A DNA stretch of 64,000 bases from Phoebastria nigripes (lineage: Eukaryota > Chordata > Aves > Procellariiformes > Diomedeidae): assembly GCA_035582835.1 (NCBI GenBank), contig JAYKAV010002774.1, forward strand, positions 886,247-950,246, written 5' to 3'. Numbering within the stretch: the first letter of the stretch is position 1; each line of letters opens with the position of its first letter. A program made the translations under genes and the position numbers. Below are positions 35,209 to 48,100 of this stretch, piece after piece. Below the pieces are notes generated by a model. That model did not search any database and was not told the DNA's origin. It was given only the letters and a program-made list of their open reading frames with translations.

Positions 35209-36100
35209 AAACTATTGTTTGCATCTGTTATAAAGTATTACAGTAAGAAATGAAATTCTGGCTTTTGGTAACAAACTGAAATCATTCCATTCATAGATGC
35301 TAGAAAAAAAAAAGCTCTTTTTACTCTTCTGACCTCAACGCTTTTTATATTGTTACATGATTATATTTCTGTTGACCATGTTTTATGACATGTTGAAGAG
35401 GTAATTATTTTAAAGCTAGAAGAGGAAAACTAAGCTAGTACCCCTTTATTTTAAATTAGAATCCATTACTTAGTAGCTGTACATGTGATCATGAACTTTG
35501 CAGACATAAGACTATAAAGCCCATGTATTCTGTGGGTAAGTTGCAGCTGTATGCCTAGATAACAAACCTGTATTCTTATGAAACCCTAAGACTTACCATG
35601 TGAGGAGAGCTGAAGGACTATATAGCATTGTCCCAGATAAATCTTTATTTTTTCCTTGTAGCTCTTACAGACAGTAGTACAACAGAAGGTTTTCTTCTGG
35701 GTTTGACATGATGCATTGTTGGGTTTTGTTGTTGTTGTNTTGTTTTGTTTTGTTTAATAGAAAAGATAAACTGAAGTTGGTTATCCATCAATTAATGTAA
35801 GTGTTCAGGAATAGCTGGATATTTTCCCATGCAAAAGCATGGTCATTTCAAATTTATAATTAATTTCATGGAATTCTTTTAAAGAAATCTGACATAAAAC
35901 CACTATAGCTTTTCCAGACTTCTATACCACTCGTAGGCCTCACATATTAAGTACTGAATGACCAAGTAAAAGGTGATTAAAAGTGCATGAGTTAGTATAC
36001 TCAGTAGATAGATTATGGAGCTGCTTTCAAAGCAATATGCTTAAAGTTTCTAATAAATAATTGATTATCTGTGCACTTGGATCTAAAACTGTGTAAATTC

Positions 36101-36106
36101 AATAAA
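36101..36106 (+). terminator. TWF1: Proximal poly(A) signal candidate of TWF1
   Basis: AATAAA about 0.9 kb past the stop. A second AATAAA lies about 50 bases upstream. Downstream sequence is moderately T-rich. Confidence 0.45.
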
Positions 36107-38246
36107 AATTGAAATAGACTTGCTTCATAATGGTGAGTTATTCTTGAGATCCATGTGTGTTTGCAGTATCAACTGCAATTTTAACTTTCAAGGTATTCTG
36201 AAAATGACTTCTTCTAAATGTTTGAACTTTAATAGTAACTTAAATCTGTAACAAAATCCAACTAGGTCTTGAATAACTGCTGGCAGCACTTGGTTAGGAT
36301 TTTGTCTTCTTTGTTTTGGTTTGGTTTTTTCCCTTCCCTTCTCCAAAATACTAAAATCAGCCAGAATAGTCTAAACTTGATTGAACCATGTGTTTAATAG
36401 GAAGAGGAAAAATAGATGATTTTAATAAGTGGATTAAAGAAGAATTAGAAATCAAGTATCGGATGACCTTAAATATTTAAAATTGTGTAATGAGGCAAAT
36501 ACTAATGGATAGATTATATTCCCCAGTGGGGACTTGCTTTTTAGTGTCTTGTACGTGAGCTTTGTGTTTTTTGAAAAAAATTTTTTTTTTTTTCTTTTTA
36601 AAGCTACATGGGAGTTGCAAGTCTTGGTTCACTGTGTATTATCGTAGGTGCTGGGTGTACACGTTATATAGCTGAATCACGTGTTTACCTGGTAGAAGAT
36701 AGATTTTAACCTAGTTTTGTAGGGAAATAATGCTTTGACACTACTAGTTCCTGATAAAATTTGTTTTATCTTATATATCATTTTGTTTGGAGATACNAGG
36801 TTGTTATTGATGTCTGAGATTGCACTATATAATGTGAAGATTGCAATAGTTGTTGATTTTACTGTGTTTTTTTATATGCAGTAGAAACTTGACACCTCAG
36901 CTTTTTTCATTTAATCTTATACACTACATCAATCCAATTCAATAGCTCTTGATCCTCAGCTAATCTCCTGCTTGCCCGTAGCTACTGTGTTCTTTTTCTG
37001 CCTCCTGCCTTCTGCCTCTAGGGCAAGGAGCTGGTCTTTGGAGTGTTTCTTCTATGTACTACCTGTCAGGCAAGCGTCATTGCTTTTTAAACATGGCTAA
37101 TGTGTGTGCGGCTCATTGTGCACTGTAATTAAATGTATTTTTAGTTGAACTCTGAATCTTTTCAGCACACCTAATTCACTTTGGTTTTTGTTTTGGGGGT
37201 TTTTTGGTTTTTTTTTTAAGGAAAACCTTTGCATGTAGCTGTTAAAAATTACTGCTAGAGGGTTTTTTGTTTGAATTTAGTATTCCTGCCCATGTGTCAG
37301 CCATACCAAGAGTGCACATACATTTTTAGGCTTATTTGAGCCAGTAAAGAAGTTCAGCTTTTTAATAACTAATGTTTTAAATAATGAACAGTTTGACCTG
37401 ATATGGTTATGTGCATGTTGTGTTTTGTTTTGTTTTTCCCTAATTCTGCCCTAGGTAGATGAGGGTAGGAGGTAGAAAGCTTAATATGGAGGCTGGCGAG
37501 AGCTGGTTAAGTGATTATGCGAGGGAGTTTATAACGAGCTGCTTTAGGGTTTGGCCCAAACCAGACATTGTAAATTATCTTACCTGAAAATATTCTATGT
37601 GGGTGTACAAACCCCTGACCAGCCAGCAGAGGGTAATGTCCTGAGCGTATTTCACCCTCACCTTTCCCCTACAAGAGAATTGTATGAAGTCTTGCACTGC
37701 CGACTGCCTCTCCAGGCCTCTTGTAGCTGTTCTCCGGACAAAGCAATAAGCAGCATCTGATCTTTTTGTGAGATCTATCATGTTTACATCTGCGTAGTTG
37801 CCTCACATAACACTACTACTGTTACTGAATGTTCAGAGCCAGCACAAAATGAGGGCATTAATGAAAGTTACTCCTTTACTGTCTCTGATCATTTAGTAAT
37901 TTAAAGTGTCCATTCAAAATTGTTGTTGGCCTTCATAAAGGCATAATTGCCCAGAAGCAATGCAGCTGCTTGCAGTTAACTCACAAGCTATTAAATAGTT
38001 GTTAATTAACATGACAGGTAATTATTTTTGAAATGTTTATGTTGCAAGGTAGGGAGAATTTGATGTTTTAAAACACTCCTATCAGAGGTTTGTAAAACTA
38101 ATCAAGGTAATAATTGCTCTGTTACTTGGATAAACACATCAATAAAGGAAACTTTTGATTTACGATGTCTATGTATTCAATGAAAACCACCTTCAGATGC
38201 TAAAATTAACTAAATTTACCTTATCTATTTTGTAATTTACTTTATA

Positions 38247-38252
38247 AATAAA
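38247..38252 (+). terminator. TWF1: Distal poly(A) signal candidate of TWF1
   Basis: AATAAA followed within 15-35 bases by a GT-rich element (tttggtgttgtctg), the arrangement expected of an efficient cleavage site. Confidence 0.5.
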
Positions 38253-38275
38253 GATCGATGCTTTAGTTTGGTGTT

Positions 38276-41200
38276 GTCTGAATCATTTCATAATCTCTTT
38301 TAACAAAGATCTATATTTTAACATCATGATGTGTAAGTAACAGGCAGTTCCCACGGCACTAGAAGGCAGTATAGAAAAAGTGATTGCAGTGTAAGAAGGG
38401 AGGTGGGCAAAACCAGAACTCCTGGCTTTTGCGATTGGGAGAAAAATCAGTGTGTTAGAAACAGCTACTTTTCCTGTTGCCTTACAGAAGCAGCATAGAG
38501 GCCTCCATAGCAGGATCCAAGTGTGTTCATCTCTTGAGGTTTTATGCTTTCAATAATAAGCCCCTTCAAAAAGTTCCTCTGTCCTTTTAAAATGCTGAAG
38601 TAGATTAGTAATTTAACAGTTCTGTCTGTTGTTACTTGCTCAGCATGAGGTAGTATAATTAAACTCCTCAAATGACGTTGTTCCATTAATGTTTTTTTGT
38701 CTAAACTGAAAGTAGTTTGCTTGAAGTCTTCCTATTGCGCTCAAAACTCAAGCTGAAAAGAACATCTAGTGGTTTGGCTTTTCTTTTAACTGTCCTGCCA
38801 GCACATCCCCACGGGGAAATTGGTGATACGGCAGTTTTGCAGTTGAAAGAAGGAAATTGGAAGATATGTTGAACTAGGATTTAAGAGAATAATTTTAATG
38901 CAAAATGCTATACAGGAAGAAAGCTATTCCTATAAGAGGCACAGGATCAAGGTAAGAGGAGGGAACAGGCTAGGCCTCTATGTGACCATGAATATCAGAA
39001 GCAGTTTTATGTGCCTTTTGGTTAGTGGGTGTTAAATAAAACTCTCAGCTGGCCAGCCCAAATCTAAAAATGAGACAATTCTTCCCATTTCAATAATATG
39101 AAGTACTATGGCTGATAAAAGGTGTGTTGGCTCAAAAGGCAACTGGACAAACNGATCAAAGAAAACTTGATAGAGGCTTAATAACTAATGAAGACCTCAC
39201 ATCCTTTTCAAAGTTAATGAGCCGCAAACTGTACAAAGCCATCATATTCCAATGCAGTATCATCACATACGTGTCCTGTTCTTGCAGTCTTTCCTCAGCA
39301 GCCACCACTGGCTCATGTCCTGGCCCCGGGGCTGTGCAGACACCTCTGCTCTGACTCACAACAGCCATTCTGTTACCGCCTACTGTATCCAGGAGGAGGG
39401 CTGTTGCCCTTCATAAGAGGTTTCCTCAACAGCAATTTTCTGTGGCTCATTAGCATTTGCTTTTATCCTGCTGCTTCTTTCTAGAGTCTTAGTTGGAATT
39501 GCAATAAATCACTCTTGCTATTTTTCATTCATACTTCCCTCTGGCAGTGACTAAATTGCTTTATGTTACAGTTCTCTAGATCCTTAACATAAAAAAGGTT
39601 GGCTCTTCCACTGAGGATAGTGATCCTCGGATGCCCTCCACAGCACCTTCCCTGCCAAGACAGGATGCAGGCCAGCCATATTAGCTCTATCTCCATCTCA
39701 AGAATATCTCCCATGCGGAGTTCTCTTCACCCACCAGGAACTGTACCAAATTCTCCTCTCACCTCCAGTTCTATGGAACTAGATCATCCCTTTACTCACA
39801 AAGAACTTGAATGACTCAAGTTACTGATTTGTGTCCTGGAAAGCTTTACTATAGTAATTGGTACAAAGAAGTATGGATGCTAGGATAGTTTAATGTTTGT
39901 GCAGGGAATAAATGAAACAGAAGTCAGCTACTCTTATCCCCTGTCAGTGTCTATAGGTGCTGACTTTACTGTATGAAGGCCTTGAGAAAAATCTTGGGGG
40001 GGGAAGCGGAAGTTCCTTCTCCTTGCACCCTGTGTATTTAAAAAAAAAAAAAAAAAGTTCCCACATAAGTTAGCTAGCTTTACCTGATTACTTAACACCT
40101 CACATTTTCATTCCTCACTAGAATAATATTAAATGAGTTCAAAATTTTTTTTTTTTCTTTTATGAAACAGTAGCTAACATGCTTCATTTTCAGTGAGGGA
40201 CAACTACTGCCAAAACTTAGGTGCTGGCAGCAGCACTGCAAATAGTCATGGTCTACTATGACAGAGAACAGGAACTCACATGCTTGCAGCTAAGATTCTC
40301 CCACTATTTAGAACATCACGGCTGGTACATACACAAAATTGTTCTACCGCACTGGAGGTGAACAGCGCTGACGGGGGAGTTACTACAGCAAATGTACTTC
40401 AGGACAACACTATGGATGTATTCTAGCTCCAGGGAACAGTAAAAAGCAGACGTGATCTAATGAGAAACCTTCACGTAACAGCTGGAGGAGGTGTTTAAAA
40501 CTGAAGAACGGCTTAAGCAGATTTTATTCTGATTTAGCTTTACAGCAGCCTTTTTCTCCACAAGCCCAGGTTCAGAGCTGTACAGCTTTATTCCATGCAG
40601 TGAGGTCAGCATAATGTTATTATCAGAAATGCAAGCAATGTAAAATGACTATTGTTTCCAAGGCTCAAAGTTTTAATAGCAGAATTTAATAATTGCAATG
40701 ATAATGCAGAGTTTTTATTTATGTTGACAGCTTTTTACAATTTATGCTCAATAAAACTAGAAGCTGTTTAGGTGGATACCTTTTTCTAATTAAACTATCA
40801 GTTTTAAAAGGCAATATAGAATGAGTTAATAGCCAGAGATCTAATGATATAAATACAAGTGTTACAAATCACACACACTTTGCAAAGATACATATACCTG
40901 TGAATGCAGTCAGATCATTTCTCAATGTTTCCTTTTTCTTTGATAATCATGGAATTTCAAATTTAGCTGTAAGCCAGAGTATTTTCCTACCCCTAAGCTG
41001 TCAAGAAAAAGTTCATGAGGTGCAAAAAAGGTTTATCTGAAAATACAGAAATCTTTCATTTACAATGGTAGTATTTTCATACCTACTTAGTCTGAAGCAT
41101 CTGGAATCTTACTAGTCACTTTCATTCGATTTTTGGTCTGCTTTGATCTGTCAATGTATCTATTTTAGAAAGCTTTCCATGTTGGTTTTTTTATAAGTGT
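38276..41200. other. Convergent intergenic space between TWF1 and IRAK4
   Basis: No gene recognised. A GC-richer block near 39240-39420 has no identity I can name. A-runs occur near 40039-40056 and a T-run near 40147-40156. Several further TTTATT motifs (minus-strand AATAAA) near 40523, 40580 and 40714 could be alternative IRAK4 poly(A) signals. Confidence 0.45.
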
Positions 41201-41209
41201 ATTTTAATA

Positions 41210-41219
41210 TTTATTTATT
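41210..41219 (-). terminator. IRAK4: Poly(A) signal candidate of IRAK4
   Basis: Two overlapping minus-strand AATAAA motifs about 0.92 kb past the IRAK4 stop. This would give a 3' UTR of about 0.95 kb. Other AATAAA motifs lie further downstream, so the choice is uncertain. Confidence 0.35.
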
Positions 41220-42137
41220 AATATACATACATATATTTTTAAAAAACGAGCTTCATTATTTGACTAAGGAAAATGCAGAATTAGTCTTAGTCTGGCCCCT
41301 TTAACAAAAGATACCATCTGTATTTATAATCCATACGGAATGTTCCCCTAAAATGTAAAATATTCAAAGTAGTTAAGAGTCTTCCTATGAAGAAAAATTA
41401 AATGGTTTGTCATCATACAGAGTTCACTGGAAGAAAGCCATATGTATTTTTGCATTTGCACTGCAAGATAATTATTTTGCTTGTAAATCCTTGAAACCAA
41501 AAACCAACCTAGAATATGTCTTGCAGCATTTGTCTAAAACTAATCCCGAGAAGACTTTTTGAAAAATAGTCACATTCACAAACACTACCAGTCCATTCAC
41601 ACTAATATGAACTCTCAAGTTAAAATGCTAAATGAAGTTTGTTTTAAATGGGTACTACTATTGTCTTTTCCCCAAAAGACAACATAAGTGCCATTTGTAT
41701 CTCTTAAATGTTGTCTTCAGTAGAAAAAGGTCTAGTACACCTGCTCAAGAAAGCAATTTGCAGAAAAAACATTCTACCCTGTTACTGTCATATGCCTTCG
41801 CAGCAGACATACTTGATACTTGGAAATCAAAAGAATCCAATAGATTCTAATATGGAAATGCATTTAAAAAGCTGTGGAGACNATGCACCAGCACTGCAAT
41901 TTGTTAATACAAAAAAAGTTTTCTCACGTTGAGGGCCCAATGGCTAAGGATATGTGAAAAGGCTGCTCAGTTAACAAAAATAGCACAGTGGTGACAGGCC
42001 AACAGCACACCTTATATGCAGACCAGAAAGTTCTGGAAAGCAGAAAAGCTGATAATGTCGCACTAAATACTAATAAAATATTTGCTACTGGTGTCTACTC
42101 CATTTCAAAAACATTTGTGTATTAGAAGAAACACGTA

Positions 42138-42170
42138 TCAAGTTTTTATCTCTTGTAGATGCTGTTGGAC
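42138..42170 (-). CDS. IRAK4: IRAK4 coding exon 11 and stop
   Basis: Residues 455-464 ([10 protein letters not shown]) and TGA. Acceptor is tctcttgcag. The C-terminus differs from the human QEMTAS ending. Confidence 0.93.
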   Translation of the reverse strand, partial: VQQHLQEIKT

Positions 42171-45100
42171 CTGCAAGAGAACAGACAGAAATACAAATGA
42201 CTGATACCGTAACCACACACACATGCGCACACACGCACTCAAAATAAGCCTTTTATCTGAAAGACTACATACCATCTTAATGTCTGGTCTTCTGTTTTTT
42301 TTCTCATTCAGACACTGATCAGCAACTGAATACATTTTATGAACTGAAGGTGCATCCCAGTCACTCATCTTTTCATCAACATAATCCTCAATAGTTGCTT
42401 CCTCATCCTCAATTTCATCTTTGATACTTAACTACAAGAGAGTTTGAACCAATGAGTAGATAACACTGTAAGCATCTGAACATGATGAATTCCACGCTAA
42501 TACTTTGAAAACTTGCGTGAAAACTTGAAAACACTTGAGTGTTCGTTTCTTTTCTCAACCACTTTTCTAGACAAAGAATGATGATAATGGTTCAGCGGCA
42601 TAATTATTCATCAATAACTGCAGAAACAACCTATGAGACTATAAATGGACTATACATTTTTATTATTATTTCTAATTGAGTTAACACAAAATCGTGAAGC
42701 AATTTTCTTTAAGCTGCCTTATACTTTCTCTCATACAGCTTTAACTTTCTCCCAGTTCAAGGGTCAGTTTCTTAGTATTTTCTCTTTTTTAAGAGAAGCA
42801 TGATCAACATAAAGTATTTATGTTTACCTAATAACCCACAAATATGCAAGCTTAAGTGTGAATAATTTCTTTTTTTGTCAACTTTATAAAGCCTCTTTCT
42901 GTAAACTAATGCCTTCTGTCACCAGTCTTGGTGGCTGCTATATCTATTCTAAAGGAAACTTCTAGTCTGAAATAAATTTTTAAATCTGACTGGTTTAGTC
43001 CAAAGCTCTCCAGCTNCAACACACTTGAAATGTGTTATCTGTAATCACAAATACTGTTTGAGGAATACCTCAGACAAGTCAGCATGGCAAATGAAGTAAG
43101 AAATAAAAAGTCAGTGAGTAGAGGCAGGTCTTCTGCCTTCCTCTATGGGTCAGTCTGAAATTGCTGACTGACATTCAACTACCCCAAAATTTTCAAAGCT
43201 AAGGATGCCACATTATCTTGGGCTGACCATTCTCTTTATGCTCCCAAAAGTACATTACAAAGATAAACTGTACCAATCAAATCACACTTTATATTCCTTT
43301 TTAGATCCTATCTTTGAAAAAGCCTGCTTCAAAAAAATCCCAAAACCTCAAGATTCAATTTGACAGGGACCGAGTTCTCCAAGGTCTTTACAGAGCTCAA
43401 CAGGATAAGTATTATGCCACTCCAGAAGATACAGCTTAGAGGAAAAAAATTCTATTAATAGTACACAGGTATTCCTAAAGCTGTGAAGAAAGTGATCTGC
43501 TATCAAACACCATGGAACAAAACCAATCCAAACCTCAATGCTATTTCATACTTAGTAAATAAGTAAGTCTTTATGTAAAAAAATATTCTAGGAAAGCCTT
43601 GGATTAAGTAGTTCAGAATTTAATAGTAAGCTAAATGAAACGCTAATTAAGAACAGCCTTGTAAGATTTTTATTTCAAGAGAGTGAACTCTGAGACATTA
43701 GTTTCCTAATTAGTAGACTGAATTATTCATTGGATAGTAAAAAAGAAAACAAAATTCAACCCACCCCTCACCCTGCAAAAAAGCCCTTACATTCCAAACT
43801 TCCCTAAGGTTAAAAACACAAGGTATTTGCAAATTATTAGTGAAGTTGAAGAGGATGAAAATTGATATAGGAATGGTAAGAAGTATAAAGAACCATAAAG
43901 AAACAACTGAGATGAATAGTTTAAAAAGTTATGGTGAATGAGGAACTATCCAGGTATAACCGGAGTATGCTGATAAAGCATAATGGTATTANAATAAGAA
44001 GCAGTACCAAAACAAAGAGAATTATAGTATCAGATCAGAAGGAGACGACCTTGGGGACTGAACAATCTTCTACCAGCCAAGAGAGAAAAGTTTCAGCCTT
44101 ACCTCTAAGACAAACATTGACACAAGAGCTGTTTTCATAACTATGTATTTTGATGACTAATTTGATTGTCTCAGAACCTGTTAACTGACTATGATGTCAC
44201 ATAAAGTGATCCTGGAGCAGGGGGAGGGGAGGAAAAAGCAAAAGGAACATACCAGTAACTGTGGCTCCCGGTTTTCATCTACTGGAGGAAGACCTGTTAT
44301 TATTTCTAGTAAGACCTAGGAGAAAAAAAATCAGAAGAGAAAATGAAGCATAGAATAATCCTCAGCATATATACCATTTGCAAAAAGGAGCATGACCCCC
44401 AATCTTTCAAACAAATGCTCACAGGATCTGTATTTGTCCAAAGATAGCTCTCTATACAATTGATTGTTGTTGCTGTTGTTCCTACCTTTATTTTCATTAA
44501 CTGTTATTAGCAGTGTGGTTTATGAATTTCAACACAAGTGTTTCTCACCCTACATTGTGTTGCTTCAAAGCAAGATGGATCTCCAAAGTATTCAGAAACA
44601 GTATCTGGCCTACCTCCCCATGAAACTAAATGCCATGAAGGAAGTGGTCAATAGCAATTAGGGTCTTGGATCTATTCAGAATGGATTCATTATTATCCCA
44701 AATACTAAGCTCATGTCTTTTTTGTACTCAGCTTTAAGGCAAATCCCGCAGGGACAGCATACTTTTGGTGCTTAAAAATAGTAAAACACACTTAATTTTG
44801 GAACAATTTTTTTTAATTTTTTTTTCTTCCAGCCCAAGTTACATTTTTGTGCAATACTATGCAAGAAGAAACAATGTTCCACATTACTTCAAACTACATT
44901 TAGCTAGAACTTGGAATGCTGTTTTACTCTGGTCTTTCACATGCAAATTTACATTTGAACATAATTATTGTAATCATTAGCAAATTCAATGTTTTAATCA
45001 ACATATTCAAATTATTTTAAGCCAATCAAAGTTTAGAAACACTATCTTAAGAGCACATCTATTGGGAAAAGGAGAAATGATAGATCAGAGTGGATTATTT

Positions 45101-48100
45101 AATTTCAGATATTCTTGATTTTGTATGCTTTTATCATTTACAAAAAAAGTCATATACTGCTTCCCACATTCAACTTACTACTCCAAAACTGAAGATATCA
45201 GATTTAGGTGTTATCTCTCCTCGCAGAGCTTCAGGCGCCATATAGGCTGCTGTTCCAACAATTCTTTCAGTCATGATTGTTTGTGTGAATGTTACAGATG
45301 CTCTTGCAAGTCCGAAGTCAGAAATTTTGGGCATATATGTATCAGTTAATAAGATATTTGCACTGGGGGAGAGGGGAGGGGGGGGAAAAAAAAAAAAAAA
45401 AAAAAGAGAATTTTCCAAACCAGTACAGTAATTAGTTTTTATAACATACTAATAACTCTTTAATAACAAAATGCAAACTGCTATTTCGACTGTTTCTTGA
45501 AATCCAAGGTATTTATTTGTTATTTATATAGCAAAAAAATGTGAGTTAATCTTGTTGGAAATTGCTCGATTTCACAATTAATTGCTCTAAATAAATGAAG
45601 AGCTGGCTACCAGGATCCATCCATCTTTTTTCTTGTGCATGCATGCATTAAAAAAAAAAAAAGGGCAAAAAAACCAAGGAAAAAACCAAACATCCACCCT
45701 ACCCCCAAATCCTACAAATACAAAAATTTCTTATAAGAGACAAATTATGTTACACCCATGTTTTGCATCTGAATACTCTTTCTTTAAGAAGGATAATAGA
45801 GAATAGTTAGCTCTGATCAAGTACTGGATCTGGTACTGGATCACAGTAAAATTCTTAACTAAATCTCTACTCAGAACTAACAAAAGCAGGTTTTTATACC
45901 TATTATCTAATACTATGTCAACGATTACAAATTCACATGCTAAATGAATACCAATACTCTTATTCTTCTCCTGGAAGAGAAACACAAAACTTATTAATGC
46001 TGGAATAATATATGTGCTGTGTTTCCACCTGCTCTGCAGCTTTTAATTCCCTTAAAAAAACTTTGAAAAACGAAGCTGATCTAAAAGACCTTAACATTTT
46101 CATAAAATACTCAGTGGGATGAATTACAGAATAAATCTTCTTCTGTTTTTTAAAACTTGTAGCTCTTGGAACCATTTTAAAATACTTCATTTCACATTTC
46201 TGTAATCATCCTCATTTTCTGACCCCCCCTAATGGAACCATAAGAAAACCACATAGCCAGTTACAACATGTAACACTGTCGTGGTTTAACCCTGGCAGCA
46301 CCTAAACACCATGCAGCCGCTCGCTCACCCCCCGGCTCCGGTGGGATGGGGGAGAGGATCAGGAGGGCACGAGTAGGAAAACTCGTGGGTTGAGATAAAA
46401 ACAGTTTAATAATTGAAATAAAACAAAGTAGAACAGTAATAGTAACAGTGATAACAACAACAACAATATACAAAGCAGGCGATGCACAATGCAACTGCTC
46501 ACCACCCGCCGAACCAAATGAGAGCCCAGGACCCAGTCTCCCCCCTCCCCCCTTAGTTTTTATACTGAGCATGACATCACATGGTATGGAATACCCCATT
46601 GGCCAGCTGGGTCAACCGCCCCAGCTGTTCTCCCCCCGCCAGCTTCCCATGCACCTGGCAGGGCACTGGAGGCCAAAAAGTGCCCGGTGCAAGCACCACC
46701 CAGCAACACCCAAAACATCAATGGGCCATCAATGCTCCTATTATACCAAACCCAAAACACAGCACACCCTCCCCAGCTACCGGGAAGAAAGTTAACTCTG
46801 TCCCAGCCGGAACCAGGACAAATACTTACTAGAAACTTAGATTTCTAACTTCCCCTTCTTGTTCAGCAAACCTCAACAAAATTAACATAGCTGTAAGTTA
46901 CAACAGATCACTTGGTATCAGAACTGCTGTAAATAGTCTTAAATATAAGACCACTGCAAAAGGCCAAACACTAGTCAAGGTGCCATCCACCAAATGGTTT
47001 TGTATTCAAAGCTCAACTTCTAAAAGAAGGAAGAACAGGATCACAACTTCATAAATCTGAGCTTCTTATCAACTTGAGTCAAACCCAAAGAGTGGTCACT
47101 TTTTTGATACACCACAAAGGGCACAACAGAAGCAAGTTTTACTGCAACTGTCAAGCTTCAAGAGATAAATGAACTATTTCCTGGGCATAACCAAGCCAAA
47201 AAACTATGGACAACTCCGAGAACAGCCATTCAATCATGGCCCCTCTAGCCTACAGAGAAGCTGTTCTAGTGCGTGTGTGGTTACGAATAGTCTCCACGTC
47301 ATAGCAAAATGAAGACTGAAGTAAACCTTTAGATGTCTCTTCATCTAAGTTTTACCTGGGAGTGGCAGCACTATTAATAACACCAACCAAATTTCTTGAA
47401 CTATTCACACTGCAAGTGCAAGAGGTTGCAAAATGGAATCCAAACAAAAGAAAAAACAAAACAAAACCCAATCCTGTAATATGATCAACTCACAGCAGTT
47501 AGAAGGGTAGAGTAGCATAAGGTAAAAAATGCGTCCCTTCCAGTCATTACACTTGTCCAGAGGCTTTAGCAGGGAAGAAAGAAGAAACATAAATTGTCAA
47601 AGCAGCAAGCACATTTTATGAGGCAGCTGAAGCAAAAACTTGTTCTTCACAAGCTGGAAGGTCACAAAACCAAAGTGGCCTACATTTAGCAGAGTTGCTA
47701 GAAGCCAAAAAGCTACTGAAACTTCCATCCATGATACCCAGTAAGTCAGTTGCTCCTTCTTAACCCACAGAAGGAGTAAGGCATCTGGATCTTTTCTTCA
47801 AAGATCTGGACTGGTTTGGTATTTAAAAAAAACAACACAACAAACTGTAGCAAGGAAGGGAAAAAAAAAACCAGAAAAAAAAAAATCAAACCCTACAACA
47901 AAACCCCCACCTTTTCTGAGCTCTGATATCCCTGGAAAAATTTCTTGTATAACAAACAAGTGAACCTGACTGAAGTAATTTTACTGTCTTCATAATAAAT
48001 AGCAGTAAATCAAGGGAGACACTCTGAAGAAATGTTCTAGGGAAAAGAAAAAGAAAAAGGTGGGTATTCATCTGAAAAATTCCCCACTTAAAAGTCATTA

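Larger units (their letters stand above)
35209..38275 (+). other. TWF1: TWF1 3' UTR (likely extent)
   Basis: AT-rich DNA after the stop with candidate poly(A) signals at 36101-36106 and 38247-38252. A (TG)/(TGTTT)n stretch lies at about 35713-35757. The full 3 kb extent is inferred from the position of the best distal signal. Confidence 0.5.

Noticed and set aside
46448..46832. Open frames inside the LTR
   Set aside because: LTR sequence is non-coding; no retroviral protein motif is present.
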